Below, piece after piece: positions 1-10,360 of a DNA stretch of 64,000 nucleotides. The stretch comes from Sinomonas mesophila (lineage in GTDB: Bacteria > Actinomycetota > Actinomycetes > Actinomycetales > Micrococcaceae), in NCBI RefSeq assembly GCF_001999765.1, contig NZ_MTIC01000023.1, positions 1 to 64,000 of the forward strand. Direction: 5' to 3'. Each line of letters starts with the position of its first letter. Position 1 is the stretch's first letter. The position numbers were made by a program, and so were the translations under genes. The notes beneath the pieces were generated by a model that saw nothing but the letters and a program-made list of their open reading frames with translations, was not told the origin of the DNA and did no database searches.

Positions 1-162
1 GGAACTGCACGCGTCCACTCTACGGTCCCCAGACAACAAACCCCGCCCCCCAACCAACGGGGGGCAGCGGCAGGGGCACCACCACAACCGAATAACGCTC
101 ACGAAACACCGTGACCACAAGACTTCCCACCCACACCACGCGCGTGCGGGCCGGGACACAGG
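1..162 (+). other. 23S-5S rRNA intergenic spacer
   Basis: This stretch lies directly before the 5S rRNA and has no credible reading frame. Its start resembles the internal spacer of Micrococcaceae rRNA operons. The 3' end of the 23S gene is not recognisable here, so it should lie just outside the window. Confidence 0.6.
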
Positions 163-279
163 GTTACGGCGGTCATAGCGTGGGGGAAACGCCCGGTCCC
201 ATCCCGAACCCGGAAGCTAAGACCCACAGCGCCGATGGTACTGCACCCGACAGGGTGTGGGAGAGTAGGACACCGCCGG
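163..279 (+). rRNA. rrf: 5S ribosomal RNA
   Basis: The sequence has the typical actinobacterial 5S layout. The 5' end (TTACGGCGGT) pairs with the 3' end (ACACCGCCGGA). Between them lie the conserved core TCCCATCCCGAACCCGGAAG and the GAGAGTAGGACACCGCC segment. The length of about 117 nt is normal. It is the last gene of an rRNA operon on the + strand and is followed by a strong terminator hairpin. The ends may be off by one to three bases. Confidence 0.95.
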
Positions 280-294
280 ACAACACCACCCGTA

Positions 295-320
295 GAGGGC
301 CCCCACACCAGGGGGCCCTC
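295..320 (+). terminator. rRNA operon terminator
   Basis: A perfect 10-bp stem (GAGGGCCCCC / GGGGGCCCTC) encloses a six-base loop, 15 nt after the 5S rRNA. A short T-containing stretch follows. It fits an intrinsic terminator of the rRNA operon. Confidence 0.8.
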
Positions 321-377
321 CGGCATTTAACAACCACGCCCACGCGAGACCACCAAGCCCACCCGAGGAGGAATGCC

Positions 378-923
378 ATGAACGCCGAGGACGAGCTCCG
401 CCCTGTCCCCACGGCTCCGCTCTTCTCGCATCCCGAGCCGCTCCCCGCGGATGCGTCTGCCTCCGCGGCGCCCATGGCGCCTGCTCGACCGGTCGAATGC
501 GCCGTGGACGTGCCGGCGGCACTGGACCATGCCTTCGCGGGCTTCACAGAGTACCTGCACCTCTGGTGGCCCTTCGAGGACCTGAGCGTGCACGGTCCGG
601 GGAGTTACGCCGGCTTCGAGGAAGGGTCGCTCGTCGAGACGTCTGCCGAGGGCGATCTCACGGAGTGGGCCGACGTCACGGCGTGGGAGCCGCCCACTCG
701 ACTCGGTCTGGCCTGGCACCAGGGAGGACCGGCGGGCCGCTCGACGGAGGTCGAGATCCGCTGGATTCCTGTCGCTGCCGGCGGGACAAGGGTCGAGCTC
801 GTGCAGGTCGGATGGGCCACGAGCGAGGTTGACCACGCTGAACGCGCCGTCTACGCGGAGTTCTTGCCCCGCGCTTTTGCCCGCTACGCCCGGTTCATGG
901 GCTCCCAGGGCTCCGCCCAGTAG
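378..923 (+). CDS. SRPBCC (AHSA1-like) domain protein
   Basis: This 181-aa protein looks like an SRPBCC/START-fold protein of the Aha1-like group, a fold that binds hydrophobic ligands in a deep pocket. Its ligand is unknown. A disordered Ala/Pro-rich N-terminus of about 40 residues precedes a segment with the pattern of the family: an early beta strand with VDVPAALDHAFAGFTE, a WWPFEDL stretch, and a C-terminal helix with many aromatic residues (FLPRAFARYARFMG). The ATG at 378 is preceded by GAGGAGG at good spacing. Upstream in-frame sequence runs into the 5S rRNA and cannot be coding. The gene stands alone after the rRNA operon. Confidence 0.7.
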   Translation: MNAEDELRPVPTAPLFSHPEPLPADASASAAPMAPARPVECAVDVPAALDHAFAGFTEYLHLWWPFEDLSVHGPGSYAGFEEGSLVETSAEGDLTEWADVTAWEPPTRLGLAWHQGGPAGRSTEVEIRWIPVAAGGTRVELVQVGWATSEVDHAERAVYAEFLPRAFARYARFMGSQGSAQ

Positions 924-1014
924 CCTCGCGGGGCGCAGCCGTGCTGGACGGGACGATGAAGTCCCTGCGCGCCGCCGACCCGGCCTCTGGACGCGTCCCG
1001 AGGCGCGGGGGAAG

Positions 1015-1656
1015 ATGCTGGGCATGGGCGCATTCGAGGGTTTCCCCGCCGACGGTCCGCGCTTCTACGCCGAGCTCGAAGAGAACAACACCCGCGACTG
1101 GTGGATCGAGCACAAGGACGTGTACGAGCGGGCCGTGCACGAGCCCATGCTCGCGCTGCTCGACGCCATGTCCGAGGAGTTCGGGCCCGGCAAGGCGTTC
1201 CGCCCGAACCGGGACGTGCGGTTCAGCCCCGACAAGTCTCCGTACAAGACCCACCAGGGAGGGTTCGTCGCGGCGGCAGAGGGCATCGGCTACTACCTGC
1301 ACCTCGACGCGTCGGGGCTCATGGTCGGCGGAGGCTTCCACGCCCACACGCCCGAGACCGTGGCCCGCTTCCGGCGGGCGGTCAACGCCGAGGGCCCGGG
1401 CGCCGAGCTCGAGCGTGTCGTCGGAGACGTGCAGGGTGCCGGGTTCACGATCGGCGGCGAGCGGCTCAAGACCGTGCCGCGGGAGTTCCCGAAAGACCAC
1501 CCGAGGGCGGAGCTGCTCAAGCACAAGTCGCTCACCGCGGGCATCACCTTCGGGCAGCCGGACTGGCTCGACGAGCCGGCGGCCGAGGATCGCATCCGCG
1601 AGCGGTGGCGGCAGCTGCGCCCCCTCGTCGAGTGGCTCGCCGAGCACGTGGCCTGA
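1015..1656 (+). CDS. DUF2461 family protein
   Basis: This 213-aa protein belongs to the DUF2461 (TIGR02453) family, whose biochemical role is unknown. Visible family features are an N-terminal FxGFPxxGxxFYxELExNNTRDWW-like segment and the central FRPNRDVRFSPDKSPYKTHQ region, which is the most conserved part of the family. The length matches the usual 210-230 aa. The start at 1015 follows a GGGGGAAG ribosome-binding site closely; ATG 1024 is an alternative with longer spacing. The gene converges on the DUF4032 gene, 16 bp away, and a small hairpin overlaps both stop codons. Confidence 0.8.
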   Translation: MLGMGAFEGFPADGPRFYAELEENNTRDWWIEHKDVYERAVHEPMLALLDAMSEEFGPGKAFRPNRDVRFSPDKSPYKTHQGGFVAAAEGIGYYLHLDASGLMVGGGFHAHTPETVARFRRAVNAEGPGAELERVVGDVQGAGFTIGGERLKTVPREFPKDHPRAELLKHKSLTAGITFGQPDWLDEPAAEDRIRERWRQLRPLVEWLAEHVA

Positions 1657-1676
1657 CGGGCCCGCTCGGGCGTCAG
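1653..1676. terminator. Small bidirectional hairpin over convergent stops
   Basis: CTGACG and CGTCAG arms enclose an inner GCCC-GCTC-GGGC stem. The hairpin covers the stop codons of two convergent genes and could terminate in both directions. No T-run is present. Confidence 0.4.
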
Positions 1677-3055
1677 TCGTCGTCGTCCTCGCTGTGCCGC
1701 GCGTCCTCTGTCTCGATGACCTTGAGCGTCTGGGTGTCGGGGTTGAGCATGATCGCTGCCTCGTCCCGGCGGTGCCGCAGGACGTTGTCGATGTACGACT
1801 GGAGCGTCTCCGCGAGGGGGACGTAGCGGTCGAGCTTCTCGGACATGTACCAGCGGTGCTCGAGGACCTGGTGCACGACCTCGGCGGGCTCGAGCTTGCC
1901 GGAGAGCTCCTTCGGGATGGCCTTGACGACGGGCTCGAAGACCTGGCTGACCCATGCGTGCGCGCTGATCTCCTCGTCCTGATCCGGGAAGTTGTCCGCG
2001 CGGAACGAGTCCATGTCGTTCAGGAGGCGCCGGGCCTGGTTCTCCTGCGCGTCGAGGCCCGTGAGCCGCAGGAGGCGGCGCTGGTGGTGTCCTGCGTCGA
2101 CCACCTTTGGCTGGAGCTGGATCGTCGCGCCGTCCGGCGTCGTCTTGATCGCGTACTCCTCGACGTCGAAGCCGAGCTCGTTGAGACGGCGGATGCGCGC
2201 CCCGACGCGCCAGCGCTCGCCGAGCTCGAAGGACTCCTTCTCGGTGAGCTCGGCCCACAGGTTCCGGTAGGAGTCCATGATCCGCTCGCTCGTGGCGACC
2301 GGATCGACCTCCTCGTCGATGAGCCCGCCCTCGAGGAGGTCCATGAGCTCGCCGGCGATGTTCACGCGGGCGATCTCGAGATCGTACTCGCGCTGGCCCG
2401 TCGAGAGGTCCGGGTACAGCTCGCCCGTCTCGGCGTCAACGAGGTAGGCGGCGAAGGCGCCCGCGTCGCGGCGGAAGAGCGTGTTGGAGAGCGAGACGTC
2501 GCCCCAGTAGAAGCCCACGAGGTGGAGGCGAACGAGCAGGAGGGCCTGCGCGTCGATGAGGCGCGTGAGCGTGTCGCGGCGCAGGGTCTGCGAGAAGAGC
2601 GCGCGGTAGGGGAGTGAGAACTTCAGGTGCCGGGTCACGAGGACCGGGTCGAGCGGCGTGCCGTCGGGGGCCTGCCGGTCGCGGATGACGGCGACCGGCT
2701 CGACGCAGGGCACGTCGAGCCGCTGGAGCTTCCGCAGCATGTGGTACTCGTGCCGGGCGATGTGCTCGCCGGTCTCCTTGACGGCGATGACGGAGTTGCC
2801 CAGCTTGGCGAAGCGCACGATGTGGCGCGAGATGCCGCGGGGTAGGGCGGCGAGGTGCTCGTCCGGCCACTCCTCGAGCCGGATGTGCCAGGGCAGGTCC
2901 AGAAGCTCCGGGTCGGCGGCAGCGGCCGTGATGCTCAGGGAACCCAGGACGGGAGCGGACGGCGGCTCGGCCAGCGGCTCGCGCCGGGGGAGCTTGCCCA
3001 ACTCGTCGTAGTCCGTGGGCTCGTCCTGCCACGTGGCGCTGCTCTGTTCCGTCAT
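1673..3055 (-). CDS. DUF4032 domain protein (kinase-like fold)
   Basis: This 460-aa protein belongs to the actinobacterial DUF4032 family. The N-terminal half resembles lipopolysaccharide-kinase/protein-kinase-like folds: GNSVIAVKETGE could hold the phosphate-binding lysine, and GFYWGDVSLSNTLFRRD (about residues 205-221) resembles a catalytic-loop H/W-G-D-x-x-x-x-N pattern. The C-terminal half carries the DUF4032 domain proper with the TTPDGATIQLQPKVVDAGHH stretch. The protein ends in an acidic EDDDD tail. No substrate is known. I chose the ATG at 3055 (MTEQSS); an upstream in-frame ATG at 3064 is possible. It shares orientation with the upstream ABC ATPase, but a strong terminator separates them. 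Confidence 0.8.
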   Translation of the reverse strand: MTEQSSATWQDEPTDYDELGKLPRREPLAEPPSAPVLGSLSITAAAADPELLDLPWHIRLEEWPDEHLAALPRGISRHIVRFAKLGNSVIAVKETGEHIARHEYHMLRKLQRLDVPCVEPVAVIRDRQAPDGTPLDPVLVTRHLKFSLPYRALFSQTLRRDTLTRLIDAQALLLVRLHLVGFYWGDVSLSNTLFRRDAGAFAAYLVDAETGELYPDLSTGQREYDLEIARVNIAGELMDLLEGGLIDEEVDPVATSERIMDSYRNLWAELTEKESFELGERWRVGARIRRLNELGFDVEEYAIKTTPDGATIQLQPKVVDAGHHQRRLLRLTGLDAQENQARRLLNDMDSFRADNFPDQDEEISAHAWVSQVFEPVVKAIPKELSGKLEPAEVVHQVLEHRWYMSEKLDRYVPLAETLQSYIDNVLRHRRDEAAIMLNPDTQTLKVIETEDARHSEDDDD

Positions 3056-3103
3056 GTTTCCCATTCTTCCCTCGATAGTCTGCGTCACCCAGCCCCGCAC
3101 ACG

Positions 3104-3136
3104 GCTGTGCCCGCCGGGAGACCCGGCGGGCACAGC
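3104..3136 (-). terminator. Terminator of the ABC ATPase gene
   Basis: A perfect 15-bp stem (GCTGTGCCCGCCGGG and its complement) with a three-base loop lies 27 bp beyond the stop of the minus-strand ABC ATPase gene and before the DUF4032 start. Confidence 0.75.
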
Positions 3137-3162
3137 TGACGGCGTCAGGCGTCTCGCAACAG

Positions 3163-4251
<1,089 letters not shown>

Positions 4252-4484
4252 CAATCCCTTCACCGGCAGGTACGTGCCGGACGATCCGTAGTGAATGGTT
4301 CTTGTTGTTCAGTTGTGTGCGAAAGGAGCCCGGCCAGAACAGGCCGTCGATCCTGACGGCGCCCATTTTGGCACAACCACCTCAGCGGGGGCAGTGCCCT
4401 CGCTCACAGACTCGAGTATGGCATGCATCACACGCGGGAGGAAATGTGACTTCCGCAACATCCCATGATGTGGACGCCCGGGTG

Positions 4485-5291
4485 TCAGCGGGGCTCGGCC
4501 TCCCCAGCCGTCCGCTCGGCGGTGAGCTCCGAGCGCAGCCGCGCGAGGAACTCCACGATGCGCGCGACGTCCTCGGTCGTGTCGACCCGGAACCGTGCGA
4601 CCGTCTCCCCGGGCCCGACCTTGATCCCGACGTCCGCCGCTTCGAGGGCCCGGAACCCGTCCTCGTCGGTGACGTCGTCGCCTGCGAAGAACACGCCGTC
4701 GGCCTCGGCGACCTGGCGGAGGAACGCGAGCCCCTCGCCCTTCGTCGCGTGCACGACCGAGCCCTCGAGGACCTGCTTGCCCGTCTTGAGGAAGATGTCC
4801 GTGCGCCCGTCGAGCTGCCGCCGTGCCTCCGCGACCGCGGCCTCGGCGACGTCGGCGCTGGCCTGGCGCGTGTGCAGCACGCGGCCCGCCGGCTTCTCCT
4901 CGACCCACGTCCCCGGAGCCTGGGACGAAACCTCCGTGCAGACGCGGTGCAGGTCCGCGAGGGCGGCGGTCTGGTCCGGGTCGAGGACCACGGGGTGCTC
5001 CTCGCCGCCGAGCCGCACCTCGGCGCCGTGGCTGCCGATCAGCAGCGTCCGTGGGTCGGGCGACGCGACGGACTGCAGGCTCGCGAGCGAGCGGCCCGAG
5101 ACGAACGCCGTCCAGGTCAGCGGGAGGGCGGCGAGGCGCACGACGGCGTCGGCCGTCGCCGGGGTGGGCCGCGCCTGCTCCGCGCGCTCGACAATCGGCG
5201 AGACCACGCCGTCGAAATCCAGGGCGACGAGGAGGCGCTCGACGCCGGCGAGGCGCCGCAGCGCCGCCTGCAGGGGCCCGTCGAGGCTCAC
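4485..5291 (-). CDS. otsB: Trehalose-6-phosphate phosphatase
   Basis: OtsB removes phosphate from trehalose 6-phosphate to give the osmoprotectant trehalose. The 268-aa protein shows HAD-superfamily motif I LVALDFDGVVSPI near the N-terminus, with the nucleophilic Asp first in DFDG, a motif II region with TAFVSGRSL, and motif IV FAGDDVTDEDGF. Length is normal for the family. The start is GTG at 5291, overlapping the otsA stop by four bases (GTGA), so translation is probably coupled to otsA. An in-frame extension further upstream would lie inside otsA and is not coding. Confidence 0.92.
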   Translation of the reverse strand: MSLDGPLQAALRRLAGVERLLVALDFDGVVSPIVERAEQARPTPATADAVVRLAALPLTWTAFVSGRSLASLQSVASPDPRTLLIGSHGAEVRLGGEEHPVVLDPDQTAALADLHRVCTEVSSQAPGTWVEEKPAGRVLHTRQASADVAEAAVAEARRQLDGRTDIFLKTGKQVLEGSVVHATKGEGLAFLRQVAEADGVFFAGDDVTDEDGFRALEAADVGIKVGPGETVARFRVDTTEDVARIVEFLARLRSELTAERTAGEAEPR

Positions 5292-6757
5292 CGGCACACC
5301 TCCGTGAGGCGGGAGAGGAAGATGGAGGACCACTCCTCGACGTTGTGCACGAGGATCTGCCTCCGCATCGCCTTCATGCGCCGGCCCGCGACGCCCGAGG
5401 GGAGGGTGATCGCCGTCGTGATGGCGTTCTTGAGGCCGGCGATGTCGTGCGGGTTGATGAGGAGGGCCTGCTTGAGCTGGTCCGCCGCGCCCGTGAATTC
5501 GCTGAGGATGAGCGCCCCGGTGCCGTCGCGCCGCGCCGCCACGTACTCCTTGGCCACGAGGTTCATGCCATCCCGCAGGGCCGTGACGAGCATGACGTCG
5601 GCCGCGAGGTACAGCGCGACCATCTCCTCGACGGGGTAGGAATGGTGGAGGTAGCGGACGGCGGTGTGCTGCATCGTGTCGAACGTGCCGTTGATCCGTC
5701 CCACGGTGCCCTCGACCTCCTCGCGGAGGAGCCGGTACTGCTCGACGCGCTCGCGGCTCGGGCTCGCGACCTGGATCAGCGTGACCTCGCCGACCTTGAC
5801 CCGCCCGTCCGTCAGGAGCTCCTCGAAGGCCTTGAGCCGGTGGCGGATGCCCTTCGTGTAGTCGAGGCGGTCCACGCCGAGCATGATCGTCTTCGGGTCG
5901 CCGAGGTCGTGGCGGATCTGGCGCGCCCGTTCGATGATGTCCGGCCGTGAGGCGAGCTCGGAGATGCGCTGGGTGTCGATGGAGATGGGGAAGGCCTCGG
6001 CGCGGACGAGGCGCTCGCGGCCGCCCTCCATGACGGCCAGGCGCGTGCCCTTGCCCGTCGCAGCGGTGAAGCGGCGGGCGGCGCGCGCGAAGTTCGAGGC
6101 GTCGTTGGGGCGCTGGAAGCCGAGCAGGTCGGCGCCGAGGAGGCCTTCGAGGACCTGCCGCCGCCACGGAAGCTGGGCGAAGATCTCCTGCGGCGGGAAG
6201 GGGATGTGGTTGAAGAACCCGATCTTCAGGTCGGGGCGCGCGGCTCGGAGCATCGCTGGGACGAGCTGGAGCTGGTAGTCCTGCACCCACACCATGGCGC
6301 CCTGGGCCGCGTGGGCGATCACAGCGTCCGCGAAGCGCTGGTTGACGCGCTGGTAGGCCTCCCACCATGCCCGGTGGAACTCGGGCGGGGCGATGACGTC
6401 GTGGTAGAGCGGCCACAGCGTGGCGTTGGAGAAGCCCTCGTAGTAGAGCTCGAGCTCGTCCGCGCTGAGCGGCACCGGCACGAGGGCCATGCTGTCGTGC
6501 TCGAAGGGCTCGAGCTCCTCGTCCGCCGCGCCGTGCCAGCCTACCCACGCGCCGTCGGACTTCTCCATGATGGGCGCGAGCGCGGTCACCAGGCCGCCGG
6601 GCGACCGCCGCCAGCCGTTGTCGTCGCCGTCGCCCGCCCGGTCCACCGGGAGCCGGTTCGAGACGACGAGGAAGTCGTAGGCGTCCGAGGGCGCGGCGTT
6701 CGGCCGCGTGCTATCCTCCTGATCCTCGAGCGGACTGCTGACGGTCTTCTGACTCAC
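5288..6757 (-). CDS. otsA: Trehalose-6-phosphate synthase
   Basis: OtsA transfers glucose from UDP-glucose to glucose 6-phosphate. The 489-aa GT20 protein has the N-terminal VVSNRLPVDR segment, the sugar-binding GGLVTAL loop, MVWVQDYQLQLVPAMLR, FNHIPFPPQEIF and MLGVDRLDYTKGI, followed by the nucleotide-binding ALRDGMNLVAKEYVAAR region. All are hallmarks of trehalose-phosphate synthases. A GTG start at 6757 follows AGGGAG. It forms a two-gene operon with otsB and is divergent from the DsbA-like gene. Confidence 0.95.
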   Translation of the reverse strand: MSQKTVSSPLEDQEDSTRPNAAPSDAYDFLVVSNRLPVDRAGDGDDNGWRRSPGGLVTALAPIMEKSDGAWVGWHGAADEELEPFEHDSMALVPVPLSADELELYYEGFSNATLWPLYHDVIAPPEFHRAWWEAYQRVNQRFADAVIAHAAQGAMVWVQDYQLQLVPAMLRAARPDLKIGFFNHIPFPPQEIFAQLPWRRQVLEGLLGADLLGFQRPNDASNFARAARRFTAATGKGTRLAVMEGGRERLVRAEAFPISIDTQRISELASRPDIIERARQIRHDLGDPKTIMLGVDRLDYTKGIRHRLKAFEELLTDGRVKVGEVTLIQVASPSRERVEQYRLLREEVEGTVGRINGTFDTMQHTAVRYLHHSYPVEEMVALYLAADVMLVTALRDGMNLVAKEYVAARRDGTGALILSEFTGAADQLKQALLINPHDIAGLKNAITTAITLPSGVAGRRMKAMRRQILVHNVEEWSSIFLSRLTEVCR

Positions 6758-6974
6758 GTTCGGCTCCCTGGACTTGGTCCGTTGGTCTTGCCGTCCACCC
6801 TACCCGTGGGCCTGAGCCGCACGTCACACAGCGGCGGGGAACTGCGGGCGGGCGCGGCTCGTTGCGCGAAGAGGAATTACCCGGCCCGGGCCAGTCCAGC
6901 GCACTGGAATACACTGACCCCGTCGCCGACCACGTGCGTGCTTCGTGCGCGCCGCGAACCGATCACGAGGAACG

Positions 6975-7883
6975 ATGAGCCCCGCCAACCAGCCACGACA
7001 GACCAAGGCCGAGCGTACCGCGGCCGCCCGCGAGAAGGCCCGCCAGATCCGCGAGGAGCAGCTCAAGAGGGAGAAGCGCAACAAGCTCCTCCTCCGTTGG
7101 GGCGTCGTGGCCGCGCTCGTCGCCGTCGTCGCCGTCGTCGCGCTCGTCGTCACGACCTCCCTCCGCCAGAACGCGCCCATCGCGGACACGGGGCCGCGCG
7201 CGGCGAACTCGAACCAGTACGGCGGCGTCACCCTCGGCAAGGGCACTGAGGTGACCGCCGTGCCGGCCTCGACGGTCGACGTCGCTTCCGTGCCCGCGCC
7301 CACATCGCAGCCCACAGCGGGCCAGCCCGCGAGCGCCCCCGGCGTCGAGGCATCCCCCGCGGGCGAGCCGGTCAAGGTGGTCCTGTACATCGACTTCATC
7401 TGCCCAGCCTGCAAGCAGTTCGAGGCAACGTACGGCGAGAAGCTCACGCAGCTGCGGGACGAGGGCAAGGTCACCGTGGAGTATCGCGCCATCGGCTTCC
7501 TGGACCGCCAGTCCACGACCAACTACTCCTCGCGCGCCGCGAACGCCGCCGCATGCGTCGTGAACTCGACGCCGCAGCACTACGCGGCGTTCGTCGACGA
7601 GCTCATGGCGCAGCAGCCTGCCGAGGGCGGCGCGGGCCTGTCCGACGACAAGCTCAAGGAAATCGCCCGCGGCCTCGGCGCCACCATCGACCAGTGTGTC
7701 GAGGACAAGACCTACCGCCCGATGGTCAAGTACGACACCCAGCTCGCCTCGGCCTCCGGCGTGACCGGCACCCCGACTGCGTTCGTCGACGGCAAGCAGT
7801 GGGGCATCGGCGAGTCCGCCCAGCAGGGCTTCGACCAGTTCGTCGACGCCGCGGTGGCGGCGAAGGTGCCTGCCGCCGCCTGA
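6975..7883 (+). CDS. Membrane-anchored DsbA-like thioredoxin protein
   Basis: This 302-aa protein probably acts in extracytoplasmic thiol-disulfide chemistry. A charged coiled N-terminus (residues 1-38) precedes one membrane helix at about 42-62. A Pro/Ala/Thr-rich linker follows to about residue 130. The rest is a DsbA/thioredoxin-fold domain with the active site CPAC (C143, C146) in VVLYIDFICPACKQFEATYG and a cis-proline-type TGTPTAFVDGK segment near the end. Two further cysteines lie in the helical insertion (NAAACVVN, TIDQCVED). The ATG at 6975 has ACGAGGA upstream. Confidence 0.85.
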   Translation: MSPANQPRQTKAERTAAAREKARQIREEQLKREKRNKLLLRWGVVAALVAVVAVVALVVTTSLRQNAPIADTGPRAANSNQYGGVTLGKGTEVTAVPASTVDVASVPAPTSQPTAGQPASAPGVEASPAGEPVKVVLYIDFICPACKQFEATYGEKLTQLRDEGKVTVEYRAIGFLDRQSTTNYSSRAANAAACVVNSTPQHYAAFVDELMAQQPAEGGAGLSDDKLKEIARGLGATIDQCVEDKTYRPMVKYDTQLASASGVTGTPTAFVDGKQWGIGESAQQGFDQFVDAAVAAKVPAAA

Positions 7884-7905
7884 CGCTTCGCACGCGCACG
7901 ACGCC

Positions 7906-7934
7906 GGCCCGGTCCCCTCGCGGGGGGCCGGGCC
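7906..7934 (+). terminator. Terminator after the DsbA-like gene
   Basis: A GGCCCGG / CCGGGCC stem extended by CCCC / GGGG around a TCGC loop lies 22 bp after the stop codon. Confidence 0.7.
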
Positions 7935-8046
7935 CGTCCCATCTCTGGCGGGTCCAGCGCAGCGCGAGCGACAATTCCCCGCCGACCCGCCGTTCACGCT
8001 ACGCTGGTGGGAGCGTCCGACGGCTCCGAGCCGCGCCGGGCGCCGC

Positions 8047-8120
8047 GCCTCCTTAGCTCAGTTGGCCAGAGCATCTGTCTTGTAAACAGAGGGTCGCCGG
8101 TTCGAATCCGGCAGGGGGCT
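8047..8120 (+). tRNA. tRNA-Thr (anticodon TGT)
   Basis: A 74-nt cloverleaf can be folded. The acceptor stem GCCTCCT pairs with AGGGGGC with one G-T pair. The D arm contains AGCTCAGTTGG. The anticodon stem TCTGT/ACAGA encloses loop CTTGTAA with anticodon TGT. The T arm is GCCGG-TTCGAAT-CCGGC. CCA is not encoded. No integrase or direct-repeat att site is seen nearby. Confidence 0.95.
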
Positions 8121-8163
8121 CTGCAGACCCCCGCCGTCGCCCGTCAGCGCAGGGGGCGGGAGG

Positions 8164-10344
8164 TCAGGGCCGGGGCGGAGGAGCCCCGGCGCGGATCAGG
8201 TGCGGGGGCGGGGGATCGAAGCCCCCACGGTCGTAATGGACCAGCACGGTGCGCATGTAGTAGGCCCACTGCGGCCCGGCGATGTAGGCGCCGTCGATGT
8301 TGGGCCAGAACTTCCCGTTGATGACGACGTTGCGGCCCACGCGGTCCTCCGGATTGCCCAGCGCCTCCCCGAAGAACGATGCGGTGGAGAGGCCGCGTGT
8401 GTACCCCATGACCCAGGTCTGGCTGTTGAACTGGTTCGTCCCGGTCTTGGCGGCGGCGGGCGCGCCGATGGAGATGGTCCGGTCGGAGTTGTCCTTGATG
8501 TGGTACCCCGAGCCCTTCGTCAGGACGTCCTGGAGGACGTTCGTCGCAGCCTTCGCGACATCGGGTGACAGGGCCCCAGCGCGGCACTGCGGCGTCTGGC
8601 CACCGAGCCTGTTGCCGTTCGCGTCCTTCACTTCGGTGATCGAGATCGGTACGCAGTGCGTCCCGTTCGCCGCGAAGGTCGCGAACGCGTTCGCCATCGT
8701 CAGCGGGGACACGTTCGGGCCGCCCAGCAGGTTGCCCAGGGTCGACATGTCCAGCGGCGCGGCCCGCCCCTCGCCGTCGTGCATCCCGAGGGCGTCCGCG
8801 GCCCGCTGGATGCTGCAGAAGTCACGCAGGCCTGCCGCGGAGGCGAAGGTCGCGGTGTTGATCGAGTTGTAGACGCCCTCGCGGACGGTCAGGGGCCGGT
8901 ACCAGCCCTCGTCGTTGTTCCGAAGGTCTGGAGCGGTCCCCAGGCTGACCGTTGTGTCGTCGAACGCTCCGGTGACACGTGCGCAGGTGTTCCTCCACGG
9001 GTGGTTGAGCGGGTAGCGGCGCTGGGCCGCGTTGACGACTTGATCGGTCGGCTTGCCCTCGCTGAGCCAGGCCGCGAGCGTCACGGGCTTCATCGCGGAT
9101 CCCGGCTGGAAGCCGCCGGCGCCGCCGAGCTGGTTGCCGTTGGCGTCGGTGCGGTCGACGTTGAAGTTGTAGCTCGTGACGAAGTCGAGGCCCTGGCCCT
9201 CGAGCATCCGGGTGTTCTGGGCCATCGACAGCACCCTGCCCGTCCCCGGCTGGACCGTGACGAGCGAGGCGCCCCACCTGTCCGGGTTTGCGCCCGCTGT
9301 CGCGTCCACTTGGGTCTGGGCCGGCCCCTGGAGCCGCGGGTCGAGCGTGGTCGTGATGACCAGGCCGCTGCGCTGGACCGTCAGGGCGCGGTCCTCGGGG
9401 GTGGCGCCGTACGCCGGATCGTTGAGGACCTGGTGCAGGACGTAGTCGCAGAAGTACTGCGCCTGGACGGCATAGGCGCAGCCCTGCCGGGACGGGCTGA
9501 GCCGCAGCTCAATCGGGGTCGCCACGGCCTCGTCGTGCTGCTCCTGGGTGATGTAGCCGCGCTCGAGCATCGTGTCCAGCACGAGGTTGCGCCGCTCGAG
9601 CGCAGCGTCGGGCTGGGTCGTGGGGCTGTAGACAGAGGGCCCATTGACGATCCCCGCGAGGAGCGCGGCCTGCGGCAGGGACAGGTCCTTGGCGTCGACC
9701 GTGAAGAAGTACTGGCTCGCCGCCTGGATGCCGTAGGCGTGCGTGCTGAAGTAGACGATGTTGAGGTACCCCTCGAGGATCTGCTCCTTGGAATAGCGCT
9801 TCTCGAGTGCGATGGCGAGCTTCATCTCGCGCAGCTTGTCGCCCAGGCTCTTCGGGCCGGTGAGCACGGCCGCCGGATCGCCGCCGCGGGCGAGCTTGTT
9901 CTCCTTGAGGACGTTGGCCACGTACTGCTGCGTGAGGGTCGACGCGCCCTGCCGGTCGCCGCGGAGGTTGGCGATGGCGGCCCGGACGACGCCCGTCGGG
10001 TCGACGCCGCCGTGCTCGTAGAACCTGTAGTCCTCGATCGCGATCAGGGCATCCTTGGCGTGCTGCGAGATCTGGTCGAGAGTCACCGGGGTCCGGTTCT
10101 GGGTGAAGACGGTGCCGATGAGCGAGCCGTCCGCCGCGAGGATCTTCGTCACGAGTGCCGGCGGGGTCACCTCGAGCTCCGTCGGGAGGCTGTCGAAGAA
10201 CTTCGCGGAGCTGTCCGCGGCGGCCCACGTCGCCACGGTCACGGGCGCGAGGAAGCCGACGGCGAGCACCCCGCACAGGGCGCTGACGGCGAAGAAGGTG
10301 GTGAGACTTTTGAGAGCTGTGGGCATGCCATCGAGAAAGCTCAT
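8164..10344 (-). CDS. Class A penicillin-binding protein (transglycosylase/transpeptidase)
   Basis: This 726-aa bifunctional enzyme polymerises glycan strands and cross-links peptidoglycan on the outer face of the membrane. One signal anchor lies at about residues 12-36. The GT51 domain shows EDYRFYEHGGVD with catalytic E104, ASTLTQQYVANVLK and QILEGYLNIVYFS. The transpeptidase domain has SAMK (S416, K419), SIN (494-496) and KTG (633-635). No PASTA domain is present; the C-terminus is a short Pro-rich tail. The ATG at 10344 has only a distant AAGGA, but in-frame stops exclude longer starts. Confidence 0.93.
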   Translation of the reverse strand: MSFLDGMPTALKSLTTFFAVSALCGVLAVGFLAPVTVATWAAADSSAKFFDSLPTELEVTPPALVTKILAADGSLIGTVFTQNRTPVTLDQISQHAKDALIAIEDYRFYEHGGVDPTGVVRAAIANLRGDRQGASTLTQQYVANVLKENKLARGGDPAAVLTGPKSLGDKLREMKLAIALEKRYSKEQILEGYLNIVYFSTHAYGIQAASQYFFTVDAKDLSLPQAALLAGIVNGPSVYSPTTQPDAALERRNLVLDTMLERGYITQEQHDEAVATPIELRLSPSRQGCAYAVQAQYFCDYVLHQVLNDPAYGATPEDRALTVQRSGLVITTTLDPRLQGPAQTQVDATAGANPDRWGASLVTVQPGTGRVLSMAQNTRMLEGQGLDFVTSYNFNVDRTDANGNQLGGAGGFQPGSAMKPVTLAAWLSEGKPTDQVVNAAQRRYPLNHPWRNTCARVTGAFDDTTVSLGTAPDLRNNDEGWYRPLTVREGVYNSINTATFASAAGLRDFCSIQRAADALGMHDGEGRAAPLDMSTLGNLLGGPNVSPLTMANAFATFAANGTHCVPISITEVKDANGNRLGGQTPQCRAGALSPDVAKAATNVLQDVLTKGSGYHIKDNSDRTISIGAPAAAKTGTNQFNSQTWVMGYTRGLSTASFFGEALGNPEDRVGRNVVINGKFWPNIDGAYIAGPQWAYYMRTVLVHYDRGGFDPPPPHLIRAGAPPPRP

Positions 10345-10360
10345 GGGTCATGTCACATCC

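Noticed and set aside
8047-8120. tRNA-Thr as an attachment site of an integrated element
   Set aside because: No integrase, no repeated tRNA 3' end and no foreign-looking genes on either side.
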